Assembly (NCBI GenBank): GCA_017619755.1
Contig: JAFZRU010000017.1
Span: 62,001-126,000, forward strand
Direction of reading: 5' to 3'
DNA from: Prevotella sp.
GTDB taxonomy: Bacteria; Bacteroidota; Bacteroidia; Bacteroidales; Bacteroidaceae
DNA: 64,000 bases
Positions 43,934 to 51,731 of the stretch are shown piece by piece. Position 1 is the stretch's first letter, and each line of letters begins with the position of its first letter. The translations under genes were made by a program, and so were the position numbers. The notes under the pieces are model-generated. The model had not been told where the DNA came from. It saw only the letters and a program-made list of their open reading frames with translations, and ran no database searches.

Positions 43934-45983
43934 TCTTCACTTTCCTTCCTCCCACGACATAGATGCCGGCGGGCAGGCCTTTTGTGAGCTGTTGGGGCGT
44001 GGTGCCGGGTGTGGCGCGGCGGAGCAGTCGTCCGTCGATGCTGTAGATGTCGCAGGGCGCGGCTTCCTCGTTGGCGAGGGTGGGTTGCAGGGCGGTGGTG
44101 ACGATGTTCACCTTGTTCTTGCCGCCGTCGGTCTCGTTGGAGATTTCAAAGAAGGTGTCTTCCTTGACACCGTTGACGTCGATGGTCTGTGGCGAACCGC
44201 TGTTGGTGCTGAAGACGAAGTTCACCTCGTCGGTGGCGCTATTGATGCGGTAGCTCTTGGCATACCAGTTCTTTCCGTCGATGCTGACGGTGGTGCTCAC
44301 CTTGTCGCCAGGCCAGGACTTGTTTTGTGGGGAGTGGCTGCCGTCGCCGCCCCAGGTCCAGAAGTTGACATAGCTCCATCCCACGGCGCTGGTGTTGACA
44401 TAGACGGTGATGTCGTATGGTTCGAAGTTGCTGACGTTGTACTGCCGTGTCACCGTACCGCTGACGGCTCCGTCCTTCAGCAGTGCGGCTTTCAGCGTGG
44501 TGACGCCAGCGGGGATGGTGAGGGTGGTGCCGCTCTCTGCTTGTGTGCTTTGTGCGGTAGGCTCGCTGCCGTCGGTGGTATAGACGATGCGGGCGCCGGG
44601 GTTGGCGCTCACGGCGGTGAGCGTGACTGTTTGCGTGCCGTCGTAGTTGCCGCTCGGGAGGTCCACCCATGCTATTTCTGCGCTTTTCTGCAGGTAGTAG
44701 GCGTAGTGGTGTCCGGCGAGGATGCGCTGCCAGGTGTCGTTGGGTGTGTAGCCAGCGGGGTTGGAACCCACCACGGCGAGGAGGCCGCACTTGGTGCCAT
44801 CGACCTTGACGGCGTAGTAGGAGCTGTTGTTGGCGAAGTTGGAGTAGGCGCTCTCGCTGTGGATGCCGGCGGCCTTGCGGGCGTTGACCATCATCTTGAT
44901 GTCTTTCTTGCAATCGAGCCAGTGGGTCATGAAGACGCAGGGCGTGCCGGGCATGGCGAGGAGGTAGGCGTTGGCGGCGAGGGTGTCGCGCAGCAGGGGG
45001 TCTTGTGCGGCGTTGCTGCGTCGCTCGGTGTCGTGGTTCTCCACGAAGGTGACGGCGTATCTGCGGTATGTCCCGCTGTTGTAGCTGCTGCTCACCAACG
45101 GCCAGTTTCCTTCGTTCTGCTTGCCAAGGCGGGTCCAGTCGCCGTTGTTGGCGGCGTTGCGCACGGTGTAGCGGAACTGGAAGTCGAAGGCGGCGCTCTG
45201 TATCTCGCCGTTGGTGCGGGTGGCGTCAATCCAGTTGCGGATGGTGTTGGTGCCGTCCCAGCACTCTCCTACGGAGTATTTCACGCCACAGTCGGCGTTG
45301 TACATGCCGGTGTAGGAACCGCTGTAGCCTTTCACCATGTCGTAGCGGAAGCCGGTGTAGCCCAAGTAGTTGATGAGGTATTTGAGATAGGCTTTCACGT
45401 TGTCCTGCACGTTCTGGCTCTTGTGGTCGAGGTCGCGCATGCCGCCCCATCCTTCTCCCGTGTCGGTGTTGGGGCTGAGGGAGTATCCGTTTTTAGTGGC
45501 CCAGTTCAGGGTGGCTCCGCCGTCGTCGTCGCGGCAAATGTCGGTGGAGGTCATCTGGTAGGTCTTGCCGTCCCATGGGTTGGTCTCAAGGGGGAAGTCC
45601 ACCCAGTTGCTCAAGTTGCCACGGTGGTTGACCACCACGTCGGCGATGACGCCGGTGCCTCTGTTTTTGAATGCTTGTATCATCGACTTGAGCTGTGCCT
45701 CGTTGCCGAAGCTGCTGCTCTGGTCATACCAATAGAGGGGGTCGTAGCCCATGGAGGGGTTGTTGGCGGCGCGTCCGCTCTGAGGCACCCACACTAAGGA
45801 GAAGTAGGGTGCGATGTCGTCGGCCTGGGCCTCGAGGGTCTGCCATTGCGTGGGGGTGAAGCTGTCCCAGTAGAAGGCTTGCAGCATCACGCCGTCGTAG
45901 TTGGAGGGCCACCCCTGTGCGCTGGTGGGCTGGAAGGTGGCGAGCAACATGGCTGTAGCGAGGAGGAGTTGCACTTTTTTCAT
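43923..45983 (-). CDS. Secreted alpha-amylase (GH13) with starch-binding module
   Basis: A 686-aa enzyme. A signal peptide ends near TSAQ. The GH13 domain has ADVVVNH, Asp215 (GFRYDMVKGY, nucleophile), Glu240 (YSVGECWDG, acid/base) and Asp318 (FVENHDTE). Then follow an FN3-like CHB_HEX_C module (RIVYTTDGSEPT) and a CBM26-like beta module (YVNFWTWGGDGSH), and a Prevotella tail (DIYSIDGRLLRR to GGRKVKIKN). It would cut starch at the surface or in the periplasm for SusC import. The promoter at 46025-46032 and the LacI-type operator at 46083-46108 place it in the regulon of the sus locus 11 kb away. Confidence 0.92.
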   Translation of the reverse strand: MKKVQLLLATAMLLATFQPTSAQGWPSNYDGVMLQAFYWDSFTPTQWQTLEAQADDIAPYFSLVWVPQSGRAANNPSMGYDPLYWYDQSSSFGNEAQLKSMIQAFKNRGTGVIADVVVNHRGNLSNWVDFPLETNPWDGKTYQMTSTDICRDDDGGATLNWATKNGYSLSPNTDTGEGWGGMRDLDHKSQNVQDNVKAYLKYLINYLGYTGFRYDMVKGYSGSYTGMYNADCGVKYSVGECWDGTNTIRNWIDATRTNGEIQSAAFDFQFRYTVRNAANNGDWTRLGKQNEGNWPLVSSSYNSGTYRRYAVTFVENHDTERRSNAAQDPLLRDTLAANAYLLAMPGTPCVFMTHWLDCKKDIKMMVNARKAAGIHSESAYSNFANNSSYYAVKVDGTKCGLLAVVGSNPAGYTPNDTWQRILAGHHYAYYLQKSAEIAWVDLPSGNYDGTQTVTLTAVSANPGARIVYTTDGSEPTAQSTQAESGTTLTIPAGVTTLKAALLKDGAVSGTVTRQYNVSNFEPYDITVYVNTSAVGWSYVNFWTWGGDGSHSPQNKSWPGDKVSTTVSIDGKNWYAKSYRINSATDEVNFVFSTNSGSPQTIDVNGVKEDTFFEISNETDGGKNKVNIVTTALQPTLANEEAAPCDIYSIDGRLLRRATPGTTPQQLTKGLPAGIYVVGGRKVKIKN

Positions 45984-46024
45984 ATCGGTCTTGGTTTATG
46001 GGGTTTGATGATTCTCGTTTTGTG

Positions 46025-46032
46025 CAAAATTA
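46025..46032 (-). promoter_or_regulatory. -7 promoter box for the amylase gene
   Basis: Reads TAATTTTG on the minus strand, 42 nt before the start codon. Confidence 0.6.
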
Positions 46033-46082
46033 ATGTTTTTTCCCATACCATGTCCTTTCTTGTGCCATTATTTTTTTCAAAG

Positions 46083-46108
46083 CCCCTATGCAAACGTTTG
46101 CATAGGGG
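46083..46108. promoter_or_regulatory. LacI-type operator upstream of the amylase gene
   Basis: A perfect 26-bp palindrome with the core GCAAACGTTTGC. Its centre lies about 64 nt upstream of the amylase -7 box, beyond the promoter. Confidence 0.75.
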
Positions 46109-46114
46109 TGGAAT

Positions 46115-46190
46115 TCACATCCCCCACACAGTGATGGGGTAATGAATCTCCTCGATACGTCCTTGCCTTCGCGTTAGTGCAACTTCAACG
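46115..46190 (-). pseudogene. Remnant of the 3' end of an AAA ATPase/nuclease gene
   Basis: On the minus strand a frame of about 25 codons ends RIEEIHYPITVWGM and a stop. This corresponds to the last residues of the ATPase gene 650 bp away (ending EGRTIMVWGM) and of its family. The DNA after the stop is also shared, including CTATGCAAACGTTT, so this looks like what is left of a second copy. Nothing further upstream is recognisable. Confidence 0.4.
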
Positions 46191-46278
46191 GAAAAGGAAT
46201 GATGTAGCAATTTGTTTCATTCATCGCAGGGTATGGCAGATGATAAGAGGCTATGCAGCAAATATCGCGATTTCCCAC

Positions 46279-46341
46279 TTTTAAGGACATAAAAATGTGT
46301 TATGTTACATTTTTAAGGACATAAAAGTGTTATATTGACAT
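46279..46341. repeat. Two-copy direct repeat, about 32-bp unit
   Basis: TTTTAAGGACATAAAA followed by a GTGTTAT stretch occurs at 46279 and again at 46311, with few differences. It abuts the inverted-repeat element on the left. Confidence 0.7.
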
Positions 46342-46350
46342 TATATAGTA

Positions 46351-46696
46351 GGGTGTCCAATATCATATAATCATTTTATCAAGAATTAGAGAATTATAGC
46401 ATATAACTCTGTTTAGCGATTCATTTATGGAGTACCCTAATGGGCAGAATCAACGGTCGACGTGCGAGGCGAAAGTCAAATCATACAAATCTGTTCAAAT
46501 CTAACAAATCAGGCGAACTTTTTACCAAGAAACGTAATCCTTTTTTAGAATTCTAACATAATAGATTTGAGAGATTTCTCGCCGAAGGCGACTACTTTTA
46601 CATTCGCTGATTTGTTACTATAGCATTGCAATGGCTTTTTTGGGGGGATTCTGAAATTCTTTAATTCGTGATAGAAAAACAACATATTGGACACCC
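46351..46696. mobile_element. Candidate MITE-like element with 13-bp terminal inverted repeats
   Basis: GGGTGTCCAATAT at 46351-46363 is perfectly inverted at 46684-46696 (ATATTGGACACCC). Inside, AACAAATCAGGCGAA (46503-46517) is nearly inverted at about 46601-46615, so the centre could fold. There is no transposase frame and no clear target duplication. A non-autonomous element or IS relic is inferred. Confidence 0.4.
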
Positions 46697-46740
46697 AAAT
46701 TTTATAGGCATAAGTTGAGTGCGTTTTTTAGATTTGTCGG

Positions 46741-46754
46741 GAAACGTTTGCATA
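46741..46754. promoter_or_regulatory. Degenerate LacI-type operator half next to the broken ATPase gene
   Basis: GAAACGTTTGCATA differs from the intact operator by loss of the first arm. It lies just beyond the ATPase stop, where the remnant copy has the full operator, so it is probably a duplicated flank and not an active site. Confidence 0.4.
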
Positions 46755-46762
46755 GTGTAGAT

Positions 46763-48147
46763 TCACATCCCCCACACCATAATGGTGCGCCCTTCGTGCG
46801 TGTAAGGTCGGTGCCAGATGCGCTCTTCCCATGACTTGTTTTGTGAGCGGTCGAAGATGATGAGGTGTCCTTCGTCCACAGCTCCCACCATGTCCATGTA
46901 TTCGGCTGTCTGCTTCAACCCATCGTTGATGGTGCGTTCCAAGGAGTAGCGGAGGATTTTCAACTCCAGCACGACGCGCTGCACTGGCCCTCCGTAGCCG
47001 TCGGTGAGGGGCTTGCGGATGAGCAAGTCGGTGCGCTTGCGTCCCAGGCCGTCCAGGTGAGTTCTCGGGGGATGATTTCCCTGTAGATGCCGCAGGAGAT
47101 TCGAAGGGGATTTCCACGCTCTTTTTTCACCAACCCCAAGTCCACCACATACTGCACGTTGTCGGAAGGGATGATGCTCTCATCGGCCTCGTCCTCGTTG
47201 GCGAGGATGGGCTGTATCACCCTGCGCACTCTCTCCTCGCGCAGTTTGTCGATGAGGATGTCTATGTGTGTGTCACGTCGATAAATCAGGTTTTCCTTTG
47301 CGCGGTCCATCATCTCTACGGTGATGCGGACGGATCGGTCGCGGTTTTCCTTCATCTTCTCCGTCACCTCGCGTCCCAGGGCGTTGACGAGCCATGGCTG
47401 TCCTTCGGTGGCCTCCCACAGCATGTCGAAGCACTCTTCCTCGAACACTTGTCCCGTCTCGCGGGTGTGCTGCATGTAGAGTTCGTGAATCTCCTCGCGG
47501 GTGAAATTGCCCAACCTCAACGATTCTGTCTTGATGTTGAATGCAGAGCCTCCGGTGACAATGTCCTGATTGGAGAGCACGATGCGGTAGTCGCGCACGT
47601 CGCGCACGCCGCAGAGCACGATGCTCTGTGGGAAGGATTTGGGGCGGTTGTCATAGCCGGAACGTAACTGCCGCAACACGCTGACGAGGCCGTCGCCCAC
47701 CAGGGCGTCTATCTCGTCGAGGAACAGTACGATGGGTTTGGGCAGGGCTTCTGAAAGTCTTTGCAGGTAGATGGAGAGCATGGTTTCCGGGGTGAGGCTG
47801 CGTGTCTCTTCACGTATCTCAAGGGGCAGCTTGGTGTGTAGAATCATACGGAAACGCTCGGCCAGTGTGTCGCACGTGGCGCCAATGACGTTGGCCACGT
47901 TGTTCCTCGCAGCCTGTCCTCCCTCTATGTTGGCATATACTGCGATGTATCGACCCTCCTTGTTCAGGTAGTCGCGCAAGGCCAACAGGCACGATGTCTT
48001 TCCCGTCTGCCTCGGTGCATGCATCACGAAATACCGCTTTCGTTGTATCAGCATAAGGATGTCATCGAGGTCGAGGCGGCTCAGCGGGTCGATGGTGTAG
48101 CAGTCTTCCGGGTTGTTGGGGCCGGCGTTGTTGAAAAATCTTTCCAT
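46763..48147 (-). pseudogene. AAA-like ATPase with PD-(D/E)XK-type C terminus, internally deleted
   Basis: The N-terminal frame from 48147 has Walker A (APRQTGKTSCL), Walker B (VLFLDEIDAL) and an arginine-finger region. It runs in frame to IYREIIPRELT near 47065, then shifts. The C-terminal part continues in another frame (LDGLGRKRTDLLIRKPLTDG, VVLELKILRYSLE, WGM stop), carrying the Asp and Glu-x-Lys expected of a restriction-like nuclease fold. Intact relatives, as I remember them, have about 70-80 residues between IPRELT and GLGRGRTDLL, absent here, so an internal deletion of roughly 200 bp with frame loss is likely. The family is multicopy in Bacteroidales; function unknown. The promoter at 48173-48180 still looks intact. 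Confidence 0.75.
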
Positions 48148-48172
48148 AAGGGCGGAATGTATGATGATTTTG

Positions 48173-48180
48173 CAAATTTA
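48173..48180 (-). promoter_or_regulatory. -7 promoter box for the AAA ATPase gene
   Basis: Reads TAAATTTG on the minus strand, 25 nt before ATG 48147. Confidence 0.55.
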
Positions 48181-48558
48181 GTGTTTTTTTCTGGAATAAT
48201 GCCAATTTGCACAATCCTTTTTTTATTTCTTCATCACTCGCTACAAAGTATGCTCCATTTTGAGAAACAGTTGTTGCCGCACTCCATTTTCTTGAATGAC
48301 CAAGGAAATACGGCGAGATTTCAAGAAGGTCGATTTTTTTGTTTTCAGTGGAAACATAGTGAAAATATGTTTTTCCGCTGGCTATAGGCATATTTTTGCC
48401 TTATTTTCAGCGGAAACATAAGGAAAAACATAGTTTTCCGCTGGTTATAGGCACTTTTTTGCTTTATTTGTAGCGGATTTAGAAAATACAACATCTATGA
48501 TAATAGGACGTGAAAAAGACATATGTAGTGCAAAAACGTATGGAAATATGCACTCCAT
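48181..48558. other. Gene-free stretch between ATPase gene and sus-operon terminator
   Basis: No supported gene. An open frame on the minus strand (to 48391) has no recognisable features, and part of it is made of the tandem repeat at 48342-48476. Confidence 0.5.
48342..48476. repeat. 62-bp tandem repeat, two copies plus a partial third
   Basis: Units start with TTTTCAG(C/T)GGAAAC at 48342 and 48404, and in degenerate form near 48466. Each unit holds CAGCGGAAA and its inverse TTTCCGCTG, so each can form a stem-loop. Confidence 0.7.
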
Positions 48559-48595
48559 AAAAACAATCCGGGGCACCACAAACGTGGCGCCCCGG
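48559..48595 (-). terminator. Rho-independent terminator of the sus operon
   Basis: A 12-bp stem with one G-T pair (arms 48568-48579 and 48584-48595) is followed on the minus strand by ATTGTTTTT. It lies 23 nt past the OmpA stop. Confidence 0.85.
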
Positions 48596-48617
48596 GCTGT
48601 AAATGTCTATTGAGTAC

Positions 48618-49751
48618 TTATTCTCCCACGACGATGACGCAGCGGTTGCGGTCGTTGTCGGGGAAGGGCTGCACGGTATCTCCGAAGGATTCCACGATCA
48701 TGCGGCTCTTGTCGATGCCTTTCTGCTGCAGAGCCTTGGCCACCTTCTCGGCACGGGCCTTGGCGTAACCCACGTTGATGCGCGGGTTTCCGGTGCCGCG
48801 GTCGGCGTAACCTTTGATGCTGATGCGCTTGGCGGGATACTTGTTGCACCATGCGACAATCTTGTTGAGGGTCACGTCAGGCTCGGGATCTGACTCGCGA
48901 ATGATGTAGAAGAAGGTCTCGCGCAACGGCTCGTCCTTCACCACGGGCTTGGGCTCTTCCTTCTTCGGCTCCACCTTGGGCTCTGGCTTGGGCTCCTCTT
49001 TCACCACCACAGGCTCTGGCTCCTCCCTTACGAGAGGCGGCACCACCACCGGGGCGGGCTTCTTCTTCATGCCAAACTTGTAGGTGAGGCCCACGAGGGC
49101 GGCAATCTGCCAGTCGGGGTCGTAGTTGGCCTTCAAGTTGTAGCAGTCGTTCTTGTAGTTGGCGTCGAGTTCGAGGCTGATGCCGAAGTTGCGGCTTGGG
49201 CAGATTTCAAACTGTGTGCCGAGGCGTCCGTTGTAAGAGCTGTGCTTCGTGCCGCACTGGTCGGGGCCTACGTAGAAGTTGTTGTTGGCGGTCATGCTGT
49301 TGACGACCCCCTTGTACTCGTCGAAGTCCCATCCATAGTTAACTCCGAAGCCGGCGATGAGCACCCAGTTGAATTTCTGCGAGGAACGGTTGGGCGCGAG
49401 GATGTTCGACATGTTCATCAAGAGGTCGAGGTCACCCGTAACTGCCTTGAACTTGTAGTCTTTGTCATCGGTGAGGCCGGGGAAGCGGTCCTTTTGGAAG
49501 CCACCCTTGGTGTCGATGCCCTGCACGTGCAGGCGAGCACCCACCTTGGGGTTGAAATAACGTCCAAAGGAGACAGCCACCTGAGGCGTGAAGAGGTCCA
49601 TAAGGTCATAGTGGGTGAGGGTCACCTGTCCGCCGCCCTGCACCGAGATGAAGTTATGTGGATAGTATTCGTCCGCATCTTGAGCGGTGGCAGTGGTGGC
49701 CACTCCAAAAAGGAGTGCCACTGCTGCTGCTATGTTCAAAAACTTTTTCAT
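48618..49751 (-). CDS. OmpA-family outer-membrane protein at the end of the sus operon
   Basis: A 377-aa protein: signal peptide (MKKFLNIAAAVALLFGVATTATAQ), an N-terminal eight-strand-type barrel to about residue 225, a Pro/Lys/Glu-rich linker (PKPEPKVEPKKEEPK), and an OmpA C-terminal peptidoglycan-binding domain (RISIKGYADRGTGNPRINVG, then RAEKVAKAL). It would link the outer membrane to the wall. It follows susF by 14 nt (8 nt if the ATG at 49757 is used), with no terminator between, so it is probably cotranscribed with sus genes. Its role in starch uptake, if any, is unknown. Confidence 0.9.
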   Translation of the reverse strand: MKKFLNIAAAVALLFGVATTATAQDADEYYPHNFISVQGGGQVTLTHYDLMDLFTPQVAVSFGRYFNPKVGARLHVQGIDTKGGFQKDRFPGLTDDKDYKFKAVTGDLDLLMNMSNILAPNRSSQKFNWVLIAGFGVNYGWDFDEYKGVVNSMTANNNFYVGPDQCGTKHSSYNGRLGTQFEICPSRNFGISLELDANYKNDCYNLKANYDPDWQIAALVGLTYKFGMKKKPAPVVVPPLVREEPEPVVVKEEPKPEPKVEPKKEEPKPVVKDEPLRETFFYIIRESDPEPDVTLNKIVAWCNKYPAKRISIKGYADRGTGNPRINVGYAKARAEKVAKALQQKGIDKSRMIVESFGDTVQPFPDNDRNRCVIVVGE

Positions 49752-49765
49752 AATCATTTGCTGTT

Positions 49766-51688
49766 TTACTGCTTAGTGATGACCACATGGTGGTTGCCTT
49801 GATAACTAAGGAAGAGCTGGAACTTGTATGTTCCTGCTGAGACATTGAGGTTGGCCCCGTCTTGTGTCAGGTCGTCCACGTTGCCACCCCAGTTGATGCC
49901 CCAGTCGTGGTTGGCGCGGAATTTCAGTTCAGTGTCGGAGGCAATGGTGGTTGTGGCTTCCCAGCAGCCGGCGTCCTTGTTGTAAGCCATGTCCACGTCG
50001 CTAGTCCATTCGGTGAAGCCGCCTATGATGCCGATGGTCTCAATGCGTACGAGGTTGTAAGTGTATGCGGTTAAGTCGAGGTTGACCTGGTAGAAACCAG
50101 CACCCGGGTCGGGACAGTTGGGACCTCCGGAGGATTGCAAGGTGCCGCCCATCGTGTTGCCGTCCACATACTCCAAGTCATCGTCCCAGTTGTCAGCGTT
50201 GGGCTTGAACTTGAACTCGCCATCAAGGTAATAGTAGCCTTGATACACTCCGCTGCCGTTGCCGGCCAGGGCGTGGTTGGTGCTCCAGCCGCCCTCGTTG
50301 CCTATCTCATAGAAGTAGTCAGGATAGCCGCTGTCTTCCTTGACGGTGCAGTGTGCAGGAGCCTCGTCGCTGAGATAGAGGCGAATGATATAGGGACCAT
50401 CCGCTGCAAGTTGCAAGTTGGAACCATCTTGAACGAGGTCGTCGAAGGTGCCACCCCAGTTGATGCCCCAGTCGTGGTTGAGGCGGAACTTGAACTCGCC
50501 GGCATTGAGCGTCTCCCGAGCCTCCCAGCACTTCAGCGTCGCGTTGTAGGTCATGTCCACGTCGGTGTCCCAAGCGCCTCGGACGGAACCAATGATGCTG
50601 ATGGAGGATACAGGTGTGAGGGCGTAGGTCATTTCCTTCAAATCTACCTTGATGTAGTAGAAGCCGGCGGCAACGGCGTCCACATTGGGACCGCCATCAG
50701 GTGTAAGCGTACCGCTGGTAGCGTCGCCGGAAGCCTTCTCCCAGTCACCGTCCCAATTGTCTTTGTTGGGCTTGAACTTGAACTCGCCGTCAAGGTAGAT
50801 GACGGCAGTGTAAGTGCCATTTCCATCACCATGGAGGGCATGTGGCTCGCTCCAACCGCTCTCGTTGCCAATCTCATAGATGAACTCATTGAAGCCCACT
50901 GGAGAAACAGACCACGTCTGCTCAAGCATGTTGAAGGTGATGTCATAGTAAAGGGCATCCGGGTCAGCGGTGATGACAAAGTTGCCGCCTTCGTTGTTGT
51001 AGTTGAACTTGCCCTCCTCACTGCCAGCAGCGAGACAGCCGCTCCAGTCACCGCCGATGCCACTCTCAGGTGTCATCTTGAACTCGATGTTGCTGCCGTC
51101 CTCGGTGGCGGGGATGCGCACCTTGAAGATGGGGTTGTCATACGGGTCGGTGCCGTCGTTGGTGAGTTTGTAGGTCATGTCAGTGTTGTCCCAACCATTG
51201 ATGGAGCCTGTGAGGTAGTAGGCTGCCTCGATGACAGGCGCCTTCGGAATGACCTTGATGGTGAAGGGGGCCGATGTGGCTGTCTTCACAGTGGTAAGTC
51301 CGTCGCTGAGCCACATGCTGACAGTGGCTTGGATGTCACGTTCCACGGGGCGGCAGTTTCCATACAGGTTGACAATGGTGTTCTGCAGGAAGGAGGCAGG
51401 TATTGTTCCGTCGGCAGAGATGCCGTATGTGGCATCGCCCATGGTGATGGTGTATATGGGCTCAAAGCCTTCTTTCGAGGCTGTCGGTGCATTGATGGAA
51501 CAAACCTTTACGTTTTCATCGGTGAGGCTGTTGAGGTCGATGACTCCAACAGTGGTGACGCTACCGTCGCCGAAGGATACTGTTTGCGGCTGGTCAACCA
51601 CTTGTGGGGTGAGCCAGTCTTTGTAGTCGTCGGTGCAAGCGGCCATGGAGGCTACGAGCACCAGTCCCAATAATATTTTCTTAGTCAT
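49766..51688 (-). CDS. SusF-like starch-binding outer-membrane lipoprotein
   Basis: A 640-aa lipoprotein (lipobox ASMAAC, Cys18). After an N-terminal Ig-like domain come five CBM-like modules of the SusE/SusF type, each with aromatic and Trp-rich starch contacts (YLTGSINGWDNTDMTYKL first). The last four form an A-B-A-B pattern: FIYEIGNESGWSEPHAL and YFYEIGNEGGWSTNHAL head the A modules, and two HDWGINWGG motifs mark the B modules. Bacteroides SusF has three starch modules, so this is a longer version. It lies 43 nt after susE in the operon and would hold starch at the cell surface. Confidence 0.88.
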   Translation of the reverse strand: MTKKILLGLVLVASMAACTDDYKDWLTPQVVDQPQTVSFGDGSVTTVGVIDLNSLTDENVKVCSINAPTASKEGFEPIYTITMGDATYGISADGTIPASFLQNTIVNLYGNCRPVERDIQATVSMWLSDGLTTVKTATSAPFTIKVIPKAPVIEAAYYLTGSINGWDNTDMTYKLTNDGTDPYDNPIFKVRIPATEDGSNIEFKMTPESGIGGDWSGCLAAGSEEGKFNYNNEGGNFVITADPDALYYDITFNMLEQTWSVSPVGFNEFIYEIGNESGWSEPHALHGDGNGTYTAVIYLDGEFKFKPNKDNWDGDWEKASGDATSGTLTPDGGPNVDAVAAGFYYIKVDLKEMTYALTPVSSISIIGSVRGAWDTDVDMTYNATLKCWEARETLNAGEFKFRLNHDWGINWGGTFDDLVQDGSNLQLAADGPYIIRLYLSDEAPAHCTVKEDSGYPDYFYEIGNEGGWSTNHALAGNGSGVYQGYYYLDGEFKFKPNADNWDDDLEYVDGNTMGGTLQSSGGPNCPDPGAGFYQVNLDLTAYTYNLVRIETIGIIGGFTEWTSDVDMAYNKDAGCWEATTTIASDTELKFRANHDWGINWGGNVDDLTQDGANLNVSAGTYKFQLFLSYQGNHHVVITKQ

Positions 51689-51731
51689 AATATTTCATTT
51701 TATGAGTTGATGGGTGGTGAGTTGCCTCACT

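Larger units (their letters stand above)
46191..46762. other. Gene-free AT-rich stretch with repeats
   Basis: No plausible coding frame is seen. It holds a two-copy direct repeat (46279-46341), a segment bounded by perfect 13-bp inverted repeats (46351-46696) and a degenerate operator (46741-46754). Confidence 0.6.

Noticed and set aside
43992-45797. 601-codon open frame on the plus strand opposite the amylase gene
   Set aside because: It is the mirror of a strongly supported GH13 gene, is rich in Gly, Val and Ala, and shows no family motif; high GC at third positions keeps the opposite frame open.
48062-48391. 109-codon open frame on the minus strand overlapping the ATPase start
   Set aside because: It reads out of frame through the ATPase N terminus, and its upstream part enters the tandem repeat; no homology or start signal is seen.
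46200-48600. CRISPR-like array
   Set aside because: The repeats here are adjoining tandem copies without unique spacers, and no cas genes occur in the window.
50135-51673. 512-codon open frame opposite susF
   Set aside because: Its length follows from the repeated modules of susF on the other strand; no domain is visible.
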